Positions 55,084 to 64,000 of a stretch of 64,000 bases of DNA are shown in pieces. Made by a program: the position numbers and the translations under genes. The DNA lies in NCBI RefSeq assembly GCF_014764365.1, contig NZ_CP061718.1, positions 682,001 through 746,000 of the forward strand. The letters are read 5' to 3'. The stretch comes from Roseococcus microcysteis. Lineage in GTDB: Bacteria > Pseudomonadota > Alphaproteobacteria > Acetobacterales > Acetobacteraceae. Numbering within the stretch: position 1 is the stretch's first letter; each line of letters begins with the position of its first letter. The notes under the pieces were generated by a model. It did not search any database, was not told the DNA's origin, and saw only the letters and a list, made by a program, of their open reading frames with translations.

Positions 55084-56319
55084 ATGACAAGCATCACCCG
55101 CCGCACCGCAATGGGCGGCGCGCTGGGCGTCGCCGCCCTTCCTGTCGCGGGCCGCGCCCAGAGCCGCGACAACACCATCCGCATCGGTGTGCTGGCCGAT
55201 TTCTCGGGCCCCTACCGCGACACCTCCGGGCCCACCTCCGTCGCCGCCGTGCAGCAGGCCATCGAGGATCTCGGCGTGGCGCAGCGCGGCATCAACGTCG
55301 AGGTCATCCAGGGCGACCACCTCAACCGCCCCGATGCCGCCCTGGCGCTGGCGCGGCGCTGGATCGACACCCAGGGCGTGGACATGATCTGCGAGGTGAA
55401 CAACTCCGCCATCGCGCTCGCCGTCGCCAATCTGGTGCGCGAGCGGGACAAGGTGCAGCTCGCCTCGGGTGCCGCCTCCTCCGCACTGACCGGCCCGCAA
55501 TGCAGCACCCACACCCTGCAATGGACCTATGACACCTGGATGTTCGCCAATGTGGTCGGCGGGGCCACGGTGCGCTCGGGCGGGGACAGCTGGTATTTCA
55601 TCACGGCCGACTACGCCTTTGGCCACCAGCTGGAGCGCGACGCGGGGCAGTTCGTGACGCGGGCTGGCGGGCGGGTGATGGGCAGCGCACGCTACCCCTT
55701 CCCCGGCACGACCGACTTCAGCAGCTTCCTGCTCCAGGCCCAGGCCAGCCGCGCGAAGGTGGTGGGCCTCGCCATGGCCGCCGGCGACATGCAGAACTGC
55801 GTGAAGCAGGCGCATGAGTTCGGGCTGACGCGGCGCGGCCAGCAATTGGCCGGCATGATCATGTTCGTGCAGGACATCCGCACCATCGGCCTGGAATCCG
55901 CCCAGGGCATGGTGATGAGCGAGGTCTTCTACCACGACCTGAACGACCGCACGCGCGGCCTCGCGCAGCGCATCCTGCGCCGCACGCCGGACAACATGCC
56001 CAGCCAGGAACACGCCGGCACCTATTCCTGCGCGATCCACTACCTCAAGGCGGTGGCCGAGGTGGGCGTGGCACGCGCCAAGGCCTCGGGCATCGAGGTC
56101 ATCAACGTGATGAAGCGCATGCCGACCGATGACGACGCCTTCGGCCCCGGCCGCGTGCGCGAGGATGGCCGCAAGATCCACCCCGCCTATCTCTTCGAGG
56201 TGAAGTCCCCCGCCGAGAGCCGCGGCATGTGGGATTTCTACAAGCTGCGCGCGACCGTCCCGGCCGAGGAGGCCTTCCGCCCCCTCGCCGACGGCGGCTG
56301 CCCGCTCGTTCGAGGGTAA
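55084..56319 (+). CDS. Branched-chain-amino-acid-type ABC substrate-binding protein (LivK-like)
   Basis: A 411-residue periplasmic binding protein with a Tat-like leader (ITRRTAMGGALGVAALPVAGRAQ). The Peripla_BP_6 core shows TIRIGVLADFSGPYRDTSGP, FITADYAFGHQLERDAGQF and AMAAGDMQNCVKQA. GAGGAAA precedes ATG 55084. No Liv-type permease or ATPase gene is nearby, so it is an orphan or works with subunits encoded elsewhere. The ligand need not be an amino acid. Confidence 0.87.
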   Translation: MTSITRRTAMGGALGVAALPVAGRAQSRDNTIRIGVLADFSGPYRDTSGPTSVAAVQQAIEDLGVAQRGINVEVIQGDHLNRPDAALALARRWIDTQGVDMICEVNNSAIALAVANLVRERDKVQLASGAASSALTGPQCSTHTLQWTYDTWMFANVVGGATVRSGGDSWYFITADYAFGHQLERDAGQFVTRAGGRVMGSARYPFPGTTDFSSFLLQAQASRAKVVGLAMAAGDMQNCVKQAHEFGLTRRGQQLAGMIMFVQDIRTIGLESAQGMVMSEVFYHDLNDRTRGLAQRILRRTPDNMPSQEHAGTYSCAIHYLKAVAEVGVARAKASGIEVINVMKRMPTDDDAFGPGRVREDGRKIHPAYLFEVKSPAESRGMWDFYKLRATVPAEEAFRPLADGGCPLVRG

Positions 56320-56390
56320 CGGTTGCGGGGATGACGCTTGCGGCTTCGCGGCTTCAGGCCCATCTCCAGGCCTTCCGAGAGGAGGCGAAG

Positions 56391-56558
56391 ATGGTCCTGA
56401 AGCTGCTTTGCGCGCAGGTGGTCCTGACGAAGATGGCGGTGCGCGGGGCCTTCACCCTGGGCGCCGTCGCCGGCACGGCGGGCGTGGTCGGGTTGTGCGC
56501 GCTGCGTCGCGCGGCGAAGGAAGGCCGCATGTGCCGGGGCGCGTCGGCCAAGGCCTGA
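56391..56558 (+). CDS. Small hypothetical membrane protein (55 aa)
   Basis: A 55-residue reading frame with AGGAGG six bases before ATG 56391, one hydrophobic helix (GAFTLGAVAGTAGVVGLCAL) and a basic C-terminus. Its stop (56556-56558) abuts the stop of the convergent DUF2064 gene. A longer start at 56331 exists. Coding status rests on the strong RBS and the membrane-like helix; the function is unknown. Confidence 0.45.
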   Translation: MVLKLLCAQVVLTKMAVRGAFTLGAVAGTAGVVGLCALRRAAKEGRMCRGASAKA

Positions 56559-57248
56559 TCAGGGCGCTTCCAGCGCCACCCGGCTGTGGTTGGCGCGATA
56601 GGGCGGCAAAGGCGAACAGCCGGGCGGCTGCGCGGCGGCGAGGCTGAGGCGCAGCAGTTCCAGATCCTCGGCGCCATCCACGTCATGCCAGGGCTGGAGC
56701 ACGTCGAGGCGCAGCCCCTCCGCCGCCGCCCGGGCGCGGGTGGCGTCGAGCAGGCCAGGCGCGCTCCAGGGCATGCCCTCCAGCAGCGCGGGCAGCGGGC
56801 GCGCTATGGCGATGGCGCAATAGCCACCATCCAATGCGGGGATCAGCGCGGCATCCGCGCCCCCCGCGATGGCGGCGGGCAGCAATTCCAGCAAGGCCGG
56901 CGGCAAGGTCGGCGCATCGGTGCCGGTGAGCAGGGCGCAGCCGATGCCGGGTTGGAACAACATGTCGAAGGCCGCCCCCATCCGTGCCCCGAGGTCTCCA
57001 CCCGGCTGCGGCGCCAGTGCCCAGCCGGGCAACAGCGCGGCCATCTCTTCGCTGGCGTCGGCGGGCGCGTGGAAGGCCGTGAGCGTGGCGCCATAGCGCG
57101 GGGCGAGGAAGCGCAGGATATCGGCGCTGTCCAGCAGGAAGGCCCGCGCCAAGGCCGCCGCGCGCGCCGCACCCACCACCGCGGCTAGCCTCGTCTTGCT
57201 GACGCCAGGGCGTGGCGCCTTGCACATCAACCCGAAGGCGGCGCGCAC
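56559..57248 (-). CDS. DUF2064 / GT-A-fold protein (TIGR04282-like)
   Basis: A 229-residue protein with an N-terminal LMCKAPRPGVSKTRLA, LLTGTDAPTLPPALLELL and DGGYCAIAIARPLPALLEGMPWS, characteristic of the DUF2064 nucleotide-sugar-transferase-like family. It starts at GTG 57248, 4 bases after mtnP stops. Family members are often next to glycosyltransferase genes; here it follows mtnP. The reaction is unknown. Confidence 0.78.
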   Translation of the reverse strand: MRAAFGLMCKAPRPGVSKTRLAAVVGAARAAALARAFLLDSADILRFLAPRYGATLTAFHAPADASEEMAALLPGWALAPQPGGDLGARMGAAFDMLFQPGIGCALLTGTDAPTLPPALLELLPAAIAGGADAALIPALDGGYCAIAIARPLPALLEGMPWSAPGLLDATRARAAAEGLRLDVLQPWHDVDGAEDLELLRLSLAAAQPPGCSPLPPYRANHSRVALEAP

Positions 57249-57252
57249 CGGA

Positions 57253-58137
<885 letters not shown>

Positions 58138-58144
58138 GACGACC

Positions 58145-59461
58145 TCAGCGCGCCGAGAGCGGCTTGTAGTCGCGCTTGGAGGCGCCGGTGTAGATCTGCC
58201 GCGGGCGGCCGATGCGCTGCGCCGGGTCCTCCACCAGTTCCTTCCACTGGCTCACCCAGCCCACGGTGCGGGCGACGGCGAAGATCACGGTGAACATGCT
58301 GGTCGGGATGTCCATCGCCTTCAGGATGATGCCCGAATAGAAGTCCACGTTCGGATAGAGCTTGCGCGAAATGAAGTAGTCGTCGCTGAGCGCGATGCGC
58401 TCCAGCTCGCGCGCGATCTCCAGCAGCGGCTCGTGCTCGACGCCGAGTGCCGCCAGCACCTCGTCGCAGCTTTCCTTCATGATCTTCGCGCGCGGGTCGA
58501 AGTTCTTGTAGACCCGGTGGCCGAAGCCCATCAGCTTCACGCCGCTGTTCTTGTCCTTCACGCCCTCGATGAAGGCCGGGATGTTCTTCACATCGCCGAT
58601 CTCGGCCAGCATCTTCAGCACGGCCTCGTTCGCGCCGCCATGGGCCGGGCCCCAAAGGGCCGCGATGCCCGCCGCGATGCAGGCGAAGGGGTTGGCACCC
58701 GTGGAACCGGCCAGGCGGACGGTGGAGGTGGAGGCGTTCTGTTCATGGTCCGCGTGCAGGACCAGGATGCGGTCCATCGCCTTCGCCAGCACGTCGGGAA
58801 CCTCGTATTCCTCGGCCGGCACGGACTTCAGCATGTGCAGGAAGTTGCGCGCATAGCCCTGCGGGCCGCTGGACAGCGCATTCTTCGGATACACGAAGGG
58901 CTGGCCCAGCGAATACTTGTAGGCCATGGCCGCGATGGTCGGCACCTTCGCGATCAGGCGGAAGGCCGCGATGCGCCGCTGCTCGGGGTCATTGATGTCG
59001 AGGTTGTCGTGGTAGAAGGCCGCCAGCGCGCCCACCACCCCGCACAGGATGGCCATGGGGTGCGCATCGCGGCGGAAGCCGTTGAAGAAGTTACGGATCT
59101 GCTCATGGACCATGGTGTGATAGGTCACACCATTGCTGAATTCCTTCAGCTGGGCGGCCGTCGGCAGCTCGCCATTCATCAGCAGGTAGCAGACCTCGGT
59201 GAAGTCGCTCTGCTCGGCCAGCTGCTCGATCGGGTAGCCGCGGTACATGAGCACCCCGGCATCGCCATCGATGTAGGTGATCTTGCTCTCGCAGCTGGCG
59301 GTCTCGCCATAGCCGGGGTCGAAGGTAAAGATGCCAAGATTGGCGTAGAGCTTGCGGATGTCCGCGACATCCGGGCCTTCGGTGCCGGACAGCAGGGGCA
59401 GCGTCGTGCTCCGGTTGGTGCCGTCCAGGGTGATCGTGATGGAGCCGTTGCTGCCGCTCAT
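58145..59461 (-). CDS. gltA: Citrate synthase (type I)
   Basis: A 438-residue citrate synthase. Catalytic segments: [16 protein letters not shown] (His), [15 protein letters not shown] (His) and the C-terminal aspartate region [16 protein letters not shown]. The N-terminal beta domain before [22 protein letters not shown] fits the hexameric proteobacterial form inhibited by NADH. It condenses acetyl-CoA and oxaloacetate. AGGAAGG precedes ATG 59461. Confidence 0.95.
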   Translation of the reverse strand: MSGSNGSITITLDGTNRSTTLPLLSGTEGPDVADIRKLYANLGIFTFDPGYGETASCESKITYIDGDAGVLMYRGYPIEQLAEQSDFTEVCYLLMNGELPTAAQLKEFSNGVTYHTMVHEQIRNFFNGFRRDAHPMAILCGVVGALAAFYHDNLDINDPEQRRIAAFRLIAKVPTIAAMAYKYSLGQPFVYPKNALSSGPQGYARNFLHMLKSVPAEEYEVPDVLAKAMDRILVLHADHEQNASTSTVRLAGSTGANPFACIAAGIAALWGPAHGGANEAVLKMLAEIGDVKNIPAFIEGVKDKNSGVKLMGFGHRVYKNFDPRAKIMKESCDEVLAALGVEHEPLLEIARELERIALSDDYFISRKLYPNVDFYSGIILKAMDIPTSMFTVIFAVARTVGWVSQWKELVEDPAQRIGRPRQIYTGASKRDYKPLSAR

Positions 59462-59569
59462 GCTGTTACCTTCCTGAAAACAAGGGCGCCGGTTCTATCG
59501 CCTCGCGCCGTGTTGCGGCGCAGAATAAGCGCTGGGCCGCGCTTGTCCATCACCGTAACGTGGAAAGCC

Positions 59570-60394
59570 TCAACCCAGCAGCCAGGCCCGCACTTCTTCC
59601 CACCCGGCCTGGTTGGGCGCGCAGATGATGCCGCCGGTATGGCGCAGGGGGGAATAGGGCGCGCCGTCGAACTGGGCGGAATACCCGCCGGCCTCGGCAT
59701 GGATCAGCACGCCCGCGGCATGGTCCCAGGGGAGCAGCCGGTTATAGACCAGCACATGCGCGCCGCCCGTGTTCACCAGGCGGTATTCATGCGCGGCGCA
59801 GCGGAAATTCATGACCGAAGCAAAGCCCGCGAGCTTGGGCAGCACCGCCGCCTTCCGGTCGCGCGGCATGAAGCCCCAGGAAATGGCGCCCACCATGCGC
59901 GCGAGCGGCACGGGGGCGGAGACCCGGCAATCATGCAGGTGGCCTTCCTGCCCCTCCACCCAGGCCCCCTCGCCCCGTAGGGCGATCAGCGTGTCATCGC
60001 CCATGGGGTCATGGATCCAGGCGGCGATGGTCTCGCCCTGGTAGATCGCGGCCGCCATCACGCCGAAGAGGGGAACGCCCGCGGCGAAATTGGCCGTGCC
60101 GTCCACGGGGTCCACCACGATGCACAGCCGCGCCTCGGCCATGTTGGCAAGCTTGGAGGGGTCGGCCGCGGCCGCCTCCTCGCCCAGGATGACGGCCTCG
60201 GGGAAGAGGCGGCGCAGCCCGGCCTCGATATGGCGTTCGGCCGCCTCATCGGCCTCGGTGACGAGGTCGAGCGGGCCGGATTTGGTCCGTACATCGCCCG
60301 AGGCGAGACGGCGGAAGCGCGGCAGGATCTCGGCGCACGCGGCGGTCCGCAGAAGCTGCGCCACCTCCCGCGCCGCGGTCGCGGAAATTCTCAT
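59570..60394 (-). CDS. Inositol monophosphatase family protein
   Basis: A 274-residue phosphatase of the IMPase/FBPase/HisN superfamily: ILGEEAAAAD (metal Glu), DPVDGTANF (metal Asp residues) and LLPWDHAAGVLIHAEAG. It could be inositol monophosphatase, histidinol phosphatase (HisN) or a related sugar phosphatase; the sequence does not separate these. The start overlaps the stop of hflX by 4 bases (60391-60394), so it is co-translated with hflX and hfq. Confidence 0.85.
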   Translation of the reverse strand: MRISATAAREVAQLLRTAACAEILPRFRRLASGDVRTKSGPLDLVTEADEAAERHIEAGLRRLFPEAVILGEEAAAADPSKLANMAEARLCIVVDPVDGTANFAAGVPLFGVMAAAIYQGETIAAWIHDPMGDDTLIALRGEGAWVEGQEGHLHDCRVSAPVPLARMVGAISWGFMPRDRKAAVLPKLAGFASVMNFRCAAHEYRLVNTGGAHVLVYNRLLPWDHAAGVLIHAEAGGYSAQFDGAPYSPLRHTGGIICAPNQAGWEEVRAWLLG

Positions 60395-61706
60395 GGAAGC
60401 TGCCCGAAACGCGCGCGGTCGGCGGGCGAGAGACGGACGGTCAGGCGCACCGCGCGCTCCTCCTCCACCCGCTCCAGCACCTCGCCATGACGGTAGAGCC
60501 AGGCCAGGCGCGCGCCATCGGAGGGCGCCAGCGTCAGCTCCGCCGTCACCATGCCGGCGGAGAGGCGTTCGTCGAGCGTCGCGCGAAGCTGGTCCAGCCC
60601 CTCGCCCGTCAGGGCCGAGACGGCCAGCCCACCCTCGATGCGCGCGGCCACGGCTTCGGGCCCGCCCAGCAGGTCGGCCTTGTTCAGCACCTCGATGGTG
60701 CGCCCGCGCCAGTCATCGCCCATGGACGGGTGCTCGCCGTCGGCCATGCCATCCAGCACGGCATGGACATCGGCGCGCTGGGCCGCGCTGTCGGGGTGCG
60801 CCACGTCGCGCACATGCAGGATGATGTCAGCCGAGGCGACCTCCTCCAGCGTGGCGCGGAAGGCCTCGACGAGCTGCGTCGGCAATTCGCTGATGAAGCC
60901 CACCGTGTCCGACAGGATGGCCGGCCGGCCCGATGGCAGCGTGATCTGCCGCATGGTGGGGTCGAGCGTGGCGAAGAGCTGGTCCTGCGCCATCACCCCC
61001 GCACCGGTCAGCGCGTTGAACAGCGTGGACTTGCCGGCATTGGTGTAGCCCACCAGCGCGATGACGGGATAAGGCACGCGCTCACGTGACTTGCGGTGCA
61101 GGCCGCGGGTGCGGCGCACCTGCTCCAGCTCCTTCTTGAGGCGCACGATGCGCTCGCCGATCAGGCGGCGGTCAATCTCGATCTGGCTCTCGCCGGGGCC
61201 GCCCAGGAAGCCGAAGCCGCCGCGCTGGCGCTCCAGGTGGGTCCAGGACCGCACGAGGCGCGTGCGCTGGTATTCCAGATGCGCGAGCTCGACCTGCAGG
61301 CTGCCTTCGCGCGTGCGGGCACGCTCGCCGAAGATTTCCAGGATCAGGCCGGTGCGATCAATGACCTTGGCCTTCCAGGCGCGTTCCAGGTTGCGCTGCT
61401 GCACGGGCGTGAGTGCCGCGTCCACGACGACGAGGCCGGCCTCCTGCTCCTCCAGCGCGGCGCGCACCATCTCGACCTGGCCCTCGCCCAGCAGGGTGGA
61501 GGGCCGGCGGGCGCGCAGCGGATGGATGGCCTGGTGGACGATGGTCACGCCGATGGAGGCGGCGAGGCCCACGGCCTCCGCAAGGCGTGCCTCCGCCGCG
61601 CGCGGCATGGCGCCGGGCGGTGCGAATTCGGTGACGGAGCCGCGTGCCGTGCGGCCATAGGGCAGGATGACGGCGGCGCGGGTGGGGGGCGCCGCGGTCT
61701 CCTCAC
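60391..61706 (-). CDS. hflX: GTPase HflX (5' end frame-uncertain)
   Basis: A ribosome-associated GTPase: N-terminal HflX domain ([51 protein letters not shown]), then a G domain with G1 [10 protein letters not shown]3 [10 protein letters not shown] and G4 NKADL. From ATG 61608 the protein has lost the start of this domain; the frame remains family-like upstream ([13 protein letters not shown]). GTG 61706, overlapping the hfq stop (GTGA), reaches that frame if one base is added to the six-G run 61684-61689, giving 438 residues. Without repair the start must be a rare codon. Confidence 0.87.
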
Positions 61707-62029
61707 TCGTCGCGGGCAGTGGCGGGCTCCCGGTTCATGGTCAATGTGGTCTCGCGCACGGGCGCGGCGCCGCCGGACGCTGGCGCGGCCTGCGCGGCCG
61801 CCTGCGGGTCGAACAGCATGATGGGCGCGCCCGGCATCACGGTGCTGATGGCGTGCTTGTAGACCAGTTGCGTGTGCCCATCCCGCCGCAGCAGGACGGA
61901 GAAATTGTCGAACCAGGTGATGATGCCCTGGAGCTTCACGCCGTTCACGAGGAAGACCGTCACCGGCGTCTTGCTCTTCCGCACGTGATTCAGGAACACG
62001 TCCTGCACGTTCTGGGACTTCTCGGCCAT
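61703..62029 (-). CDS. hfq: RNA chaperone Hfq
   Basis: A 108-residue protein: Sm core about residues 8-70 ([32 protein letters not shown]) ending in the KHAISTV signature of Hfq, then a low-complexity alanine-rich tail. Hfq binds small RNAs and mRNAs as a hexamer. AGGAGG 5 bases upstream of ATG 62029 fixes the start; it lies 47 bases from the HAD gene and overlaps hflX. Confidence 0.96.
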   Translation of the reverse strand: MAEKSQNVQDVFLNHVRKSKTPVTVFLVNGVKLQGIITWFDNFSVLLRRDGHTQLVYKHAISTVMPGAPIMLFDPQAAAQAAPASGGAAPVRETTLTMNREPATARDE

Positions 62030-62075
62030 GGTGGCCTCCTTCCTCTTCTTCATGGCGGGCAGGCCCGCTCGTCGC

Positions 62076-62747
62076 TCAACCGGGCTGAGTCTCGCGGGTT
62101 GCGGCGGGCTTGTCCAGGGCTGAGAGATGCACGGCCAGCGCAGCGCCATCCGCAAATGCCATATCTGGGGCACAATGCGTGACGCCGCCGTCATGTGCCG
62201 CATCACCGAGCAACACCGCGCGGCAGCCCGCCGCGCGCGCCGCCTCCATGTCGATCGCGGTGTCTCCGACATACCAGATGTCAGGGCCGGGCGGCAGGTC
62301 GAGCGCACGCAGCGCCATCAGCAAAGGTGCCGCGCTGGGCTTGTCCGCCACCGCGTCGCCGGCGCCCACAAGCACCTTGAAATGCTGGGCAAGGCCGAGA
62401 TGCGCGGCCTCCTCGCGCAGCAACGCGCCCTGCTTGTTGGAAACGACACCCAGCGGCCAGGATGCGGCCGCTTCCAGCATCACCGCCGTACCCGGCAACG
62501 GCCGCACCGCGTCGAGGTGCGTGGCGTGGATCGCGTCGTAGAAGATGTCCCGCGCGCGCTCCCACTCATCCCCGAAATGGATGGGGAAAGAGTCACGCAG
62601 GGATTTGCGGACATTCGCCAGAACCTCCTCGCGCGACCAGGCGGGCTTGCCGAAGGCGGCGAAGGTCGTGTTGAGCGCGTATTGGATCGCGGCCCAGCCA
62701 TCCACCAGCGTGTTGTCCCAGTCGAACAGCAGCGCGCGCGGCCTCAT
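62076..62747 (-). CDS. HAD-family phosphatase (phosphoglycolate phosphatase-like)
   Basis: A 223-residue HAD hydrolase: motif [13 protein letters not shown] (D9, D11), motif II VVSNKQG, motif [14 protein letters not shown] and motif [18 protein letters not shown]. The helical cap follows motif I. It is most like phosphoglycolate phosphatases (Gph). The start at 62747 overlaps the stop of the aminotransferase gene by 4 bases. Confidence 0.83.
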   Translation of the reverse strand: MRPRALLFDWDNTLVDGWAAIQYALNTTFAAFGKPAWSREEVLANVRKSLRDSFPIHFGDEWERARDIFYDAIHATHLDAVRPLPGTAVMLEAAASWPLGVVSNKQGALLREEAAHLGLAQHFKVLVGAGDAVADKPSAAPLLMALRALDLPPGPDIWYVGDTAIDMEAARAAGCRAVLLGDAAHDGGVTHCAPDMAFADGAALAVHLSALDKPAATRETQPG

Positions 62748-63616
62748 GCCGCATTGCCCGCCTGCTGGTGGACGTGGCGCGCGAAGAGATCGAAGAGGCG
62801 CCGCGTCATCGGCCCCGGCGTGCCATCGCCCACCGCCACGCCATCCACGGCCACGATGGGCTTCACGAAGGAGGTGGCGGAGGTCAGGAACACCTCGCGC
62901 GCCGTGGCCAGCGCGTCGCGGTGAAATTCCTCCAGGCTGTAGGGGATGCGCGCCGCGTCCAGCTCCGCAATCAGCGCGCCGCGGGTGCAGCCGGGCAGGA
63001 TCACGGAATCGAGGTGGCGGGTCCGCAGCACGCCCTCCGCATCCACGATCCAGATGGTGGTGGCCGCGCCCTCGGTCACCATGCCGGTCACGGGGTCGTA
63101 GAGGATGGCCTCGCCCGCGCCCTGCTCGCGCGCCGCCTGGCGGGCCAGGCAATTGGGCAGCAGGTTCACGCTCTTGATGTCGCGCCGCGCCCAGCGCAGG
63201 TCGGGCGTGGTGATGGCCTTGATGGTCCAGCGCGCGATATCGCGCGGATAGGGGGGGATGCGGCGGATGGTGACCACCAGCGCCGGCGGCACCGGCTTCG
63301 TGGGGAAGGCATGGTCGCGCCGGGCCACGCCCCGCGTCACCTGCATGTAGAGCAGCCCCTCGGTGACGCGGTTGAGGCGCGCCACCTCCACCAGCACCAT
63401 GCGGAGTGCCGCGCGCGGCATCGGCATGGGCAGCGCGACTTCCTTCAGGCTGCGCTCCAGCCGGTCCAAATGGCGGTCCTCGTCGATGAAGCGGTTGGCG
63501 TGCAGATGCACCACCTCATAGATGCCGTCACCGAACTGGTAGCCGCGGTCCTCGATGTTCACGCTGGCGTTGCGCTGCGGCAGATAGGCGCCGTTCACAT
63601 AGGCAATCCGGGACAT
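62744..63616 (-). CDS. dat: D-amino acid aminotransferase (class IV)
   Basis: A 290-residue fold-type IV PLP enzyme: YVNGAYLPQRNASVNIEDRGYQF, YEVVHLHANR, RDIKSVNLLPN with the PLP lysine, and VTEGAATTIWIVD. The sequence matches D-amino acid transaminase rather than branched-chain aminotransferase. It lies 30 bases after ntrX, its usual alphaproteobacterial neighbour. It starts at ATG 63616. Confidence 0.87.
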   Translation of the reverse strand: MSRIAYVNGAYLPQRNASVNIEDRGYQFGDGIYEVVHLHANRFIDEDRHLDRLERSLKEVALPMPMPRAALRMVLVEVARLNRVTEGLLYMQVTRGVARRDHAFPTKPVPPALVVTIRRIPPYPRDIARWTIKAITTPDLRWARRDIKSVNLLPNCLARQAAREQGAGEAILYDPVTGMVTEGAATTIWIVDAEGVLRTRHLDSVILPGCTRGALIAELDAARIPYSLEEFHRDALATAREVFLTSATSFVKPIVAVDGVAVGDGTPGPMTRRLFDLFARHVHQQAGNAA

Positions 63617-63646
63617 GCAGGGCTTTCCGCAAATGAGGCAGGCAGT

Positions 63647-64000
63647 CTAGGCCGTCCCGGCCGCCTTGTCCTCCGCCTGGACGTTCAGGAATTTCAGCTT
63701 GCGGTGCAGCGCGCTGCGTTCCATGCCCACGAAATTGGCGGTGCGGCTGATATTGCCGCCGAAGCGCATCAGCTGCGCTTCGAGGTATTGCCGCTCGAAC
63801 ATCTCCCGCGCCTCGCGCAGCGGCAGGGTCATGATCTCGCTGGAACGATCAAGCCGCAGCATGGCCGGCGCGGCGGAGACGATCTCGGGCGGCAGGGCCT
63901 CGGCGCGGATGGGCGCCTGCGCCTCGCCCGGCGCCATGATGAGCAGCCAGTCGATCAGGTTGCGCAGCTGCCGCACATTGCCGGGCCATTCATAGGTCTG
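63647..64000 (-). CDS. ntrX: NtrX response regulator, C-terminus (partial)
   Basis: The last 117 codons of a gene entering from the right. YEWPGNVRQLRNLIDWLLIMAPG is the end of an AAA+ sigma-54 interaction domain (motif shown in part), and the C-terminal GGNISRTANFVGMERSALHRKLK is the Fis-type helix-turn-helix. The sequence and the downstream dat and hfq genes identify it as NtrX of the NtrYX nitrogen/respiration two-component system. Confidence 0.9.
   Translation of the reverse strand, partial: QTYEWPGNVRQLRNLIDWLLIMAPGEAQAPIRAEALPPEIVSAAPAMLRLDRSSEIMTLPLREAREMFERQYLEAQLMRFGGNISRTANFVGMERSALHRKLKFLNVQAEDKAAGTA

Overview
The window reads as a chromosomal segment of a very GC-rich alphaproteobacterium. 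The right-end order ntrX - D-amino acid aminotransferase - HAD phosphatase - hfq - hflX is an alphaproteobacterial arrangement. The GC content, the many periplasmic solute-binding proteins (peptide-type ABC, TRAP, Liv type) and the gene mix point to the Acetobacteraceae (Roseomonas-like); the family is an inference. I see no insertion sequence, prophage, CRISPR array or rRNA. One tRNA gene (Thr, UGU) is present.

Layout. 1-3.5 kb: the end of a phosphonate (C-P lyase) operon (phnM tail, DUF1045 gene), a secreted EF-hand protein, tRNA-Thr, rlmB, a frame-broken hydratase gene and a small hypothetical gene. 3.6-14.1 kb: two convergent peptide-type ABC importers meeting at a short hairpin. 14.2-15.5 kb: an exported alpha/beta hydrolase. 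15.8-26.9 kb: a long operon-like run with a phosphonate-monoester-hydrolase-type enzyme, two tandem family-5 binding proteins, a complete peptide-type ABC importer, a nucleotide-pyrophosphatase/phosphonoacetate-hydrolase-like enzyme and an isocitrate-lyase-superfamily lyase. This is the best candidate here for an undescribed catabolic system. 27.0-37.8 kb: a surface-polysaccharide locus with two glycosyltransferases, two methyltransferases, a KpsM-type permease carrying an N-terminal TPR-like region, a KpsT-type ATPase, a KpsE-type protein and a frame-broken sulfotransferase.

37.8-39.4 kb: a probable iron/heme unit (IsdG-type heme oxygenase, nitroreductase, divergent hypothetical) around a Fur-box-like site. 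39.5-50.7 kb: scattered metabolism: an SDR lacking the catalytic Tyr, an alpha-E/ATP-grasp pair, a ThDP enzyme, a four-copy palindromic tandem repeat, enoyl-CoA hydratase plus FAD monooxygenase, a RidA-like protein, queG-queC and a D-aminoacylase. 50.8-54.9 kb: a TRAP transporter with two near-identical tandem DctP proteins separated by a terminator and promoter. 55-64 kb: an orphan Liv-type binding protein, then a minus-strand run of housekeeping genes (DUF2064, mtnP, gltA, inositol monophosphatase, hflX, hfq, HAD, dat, ntrX).

Data-quality point: four reading frames (hydratase, sulfotransferase, ATP-grasp 5' end, hflX 5' end) are each restored by adding exactly one G/C to a 5-7 base G/C run. 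This looks like homopolymer undercalling, although a biological cause (for example phase variation of the sulfotransferase) cannot be excluded from this sequence.
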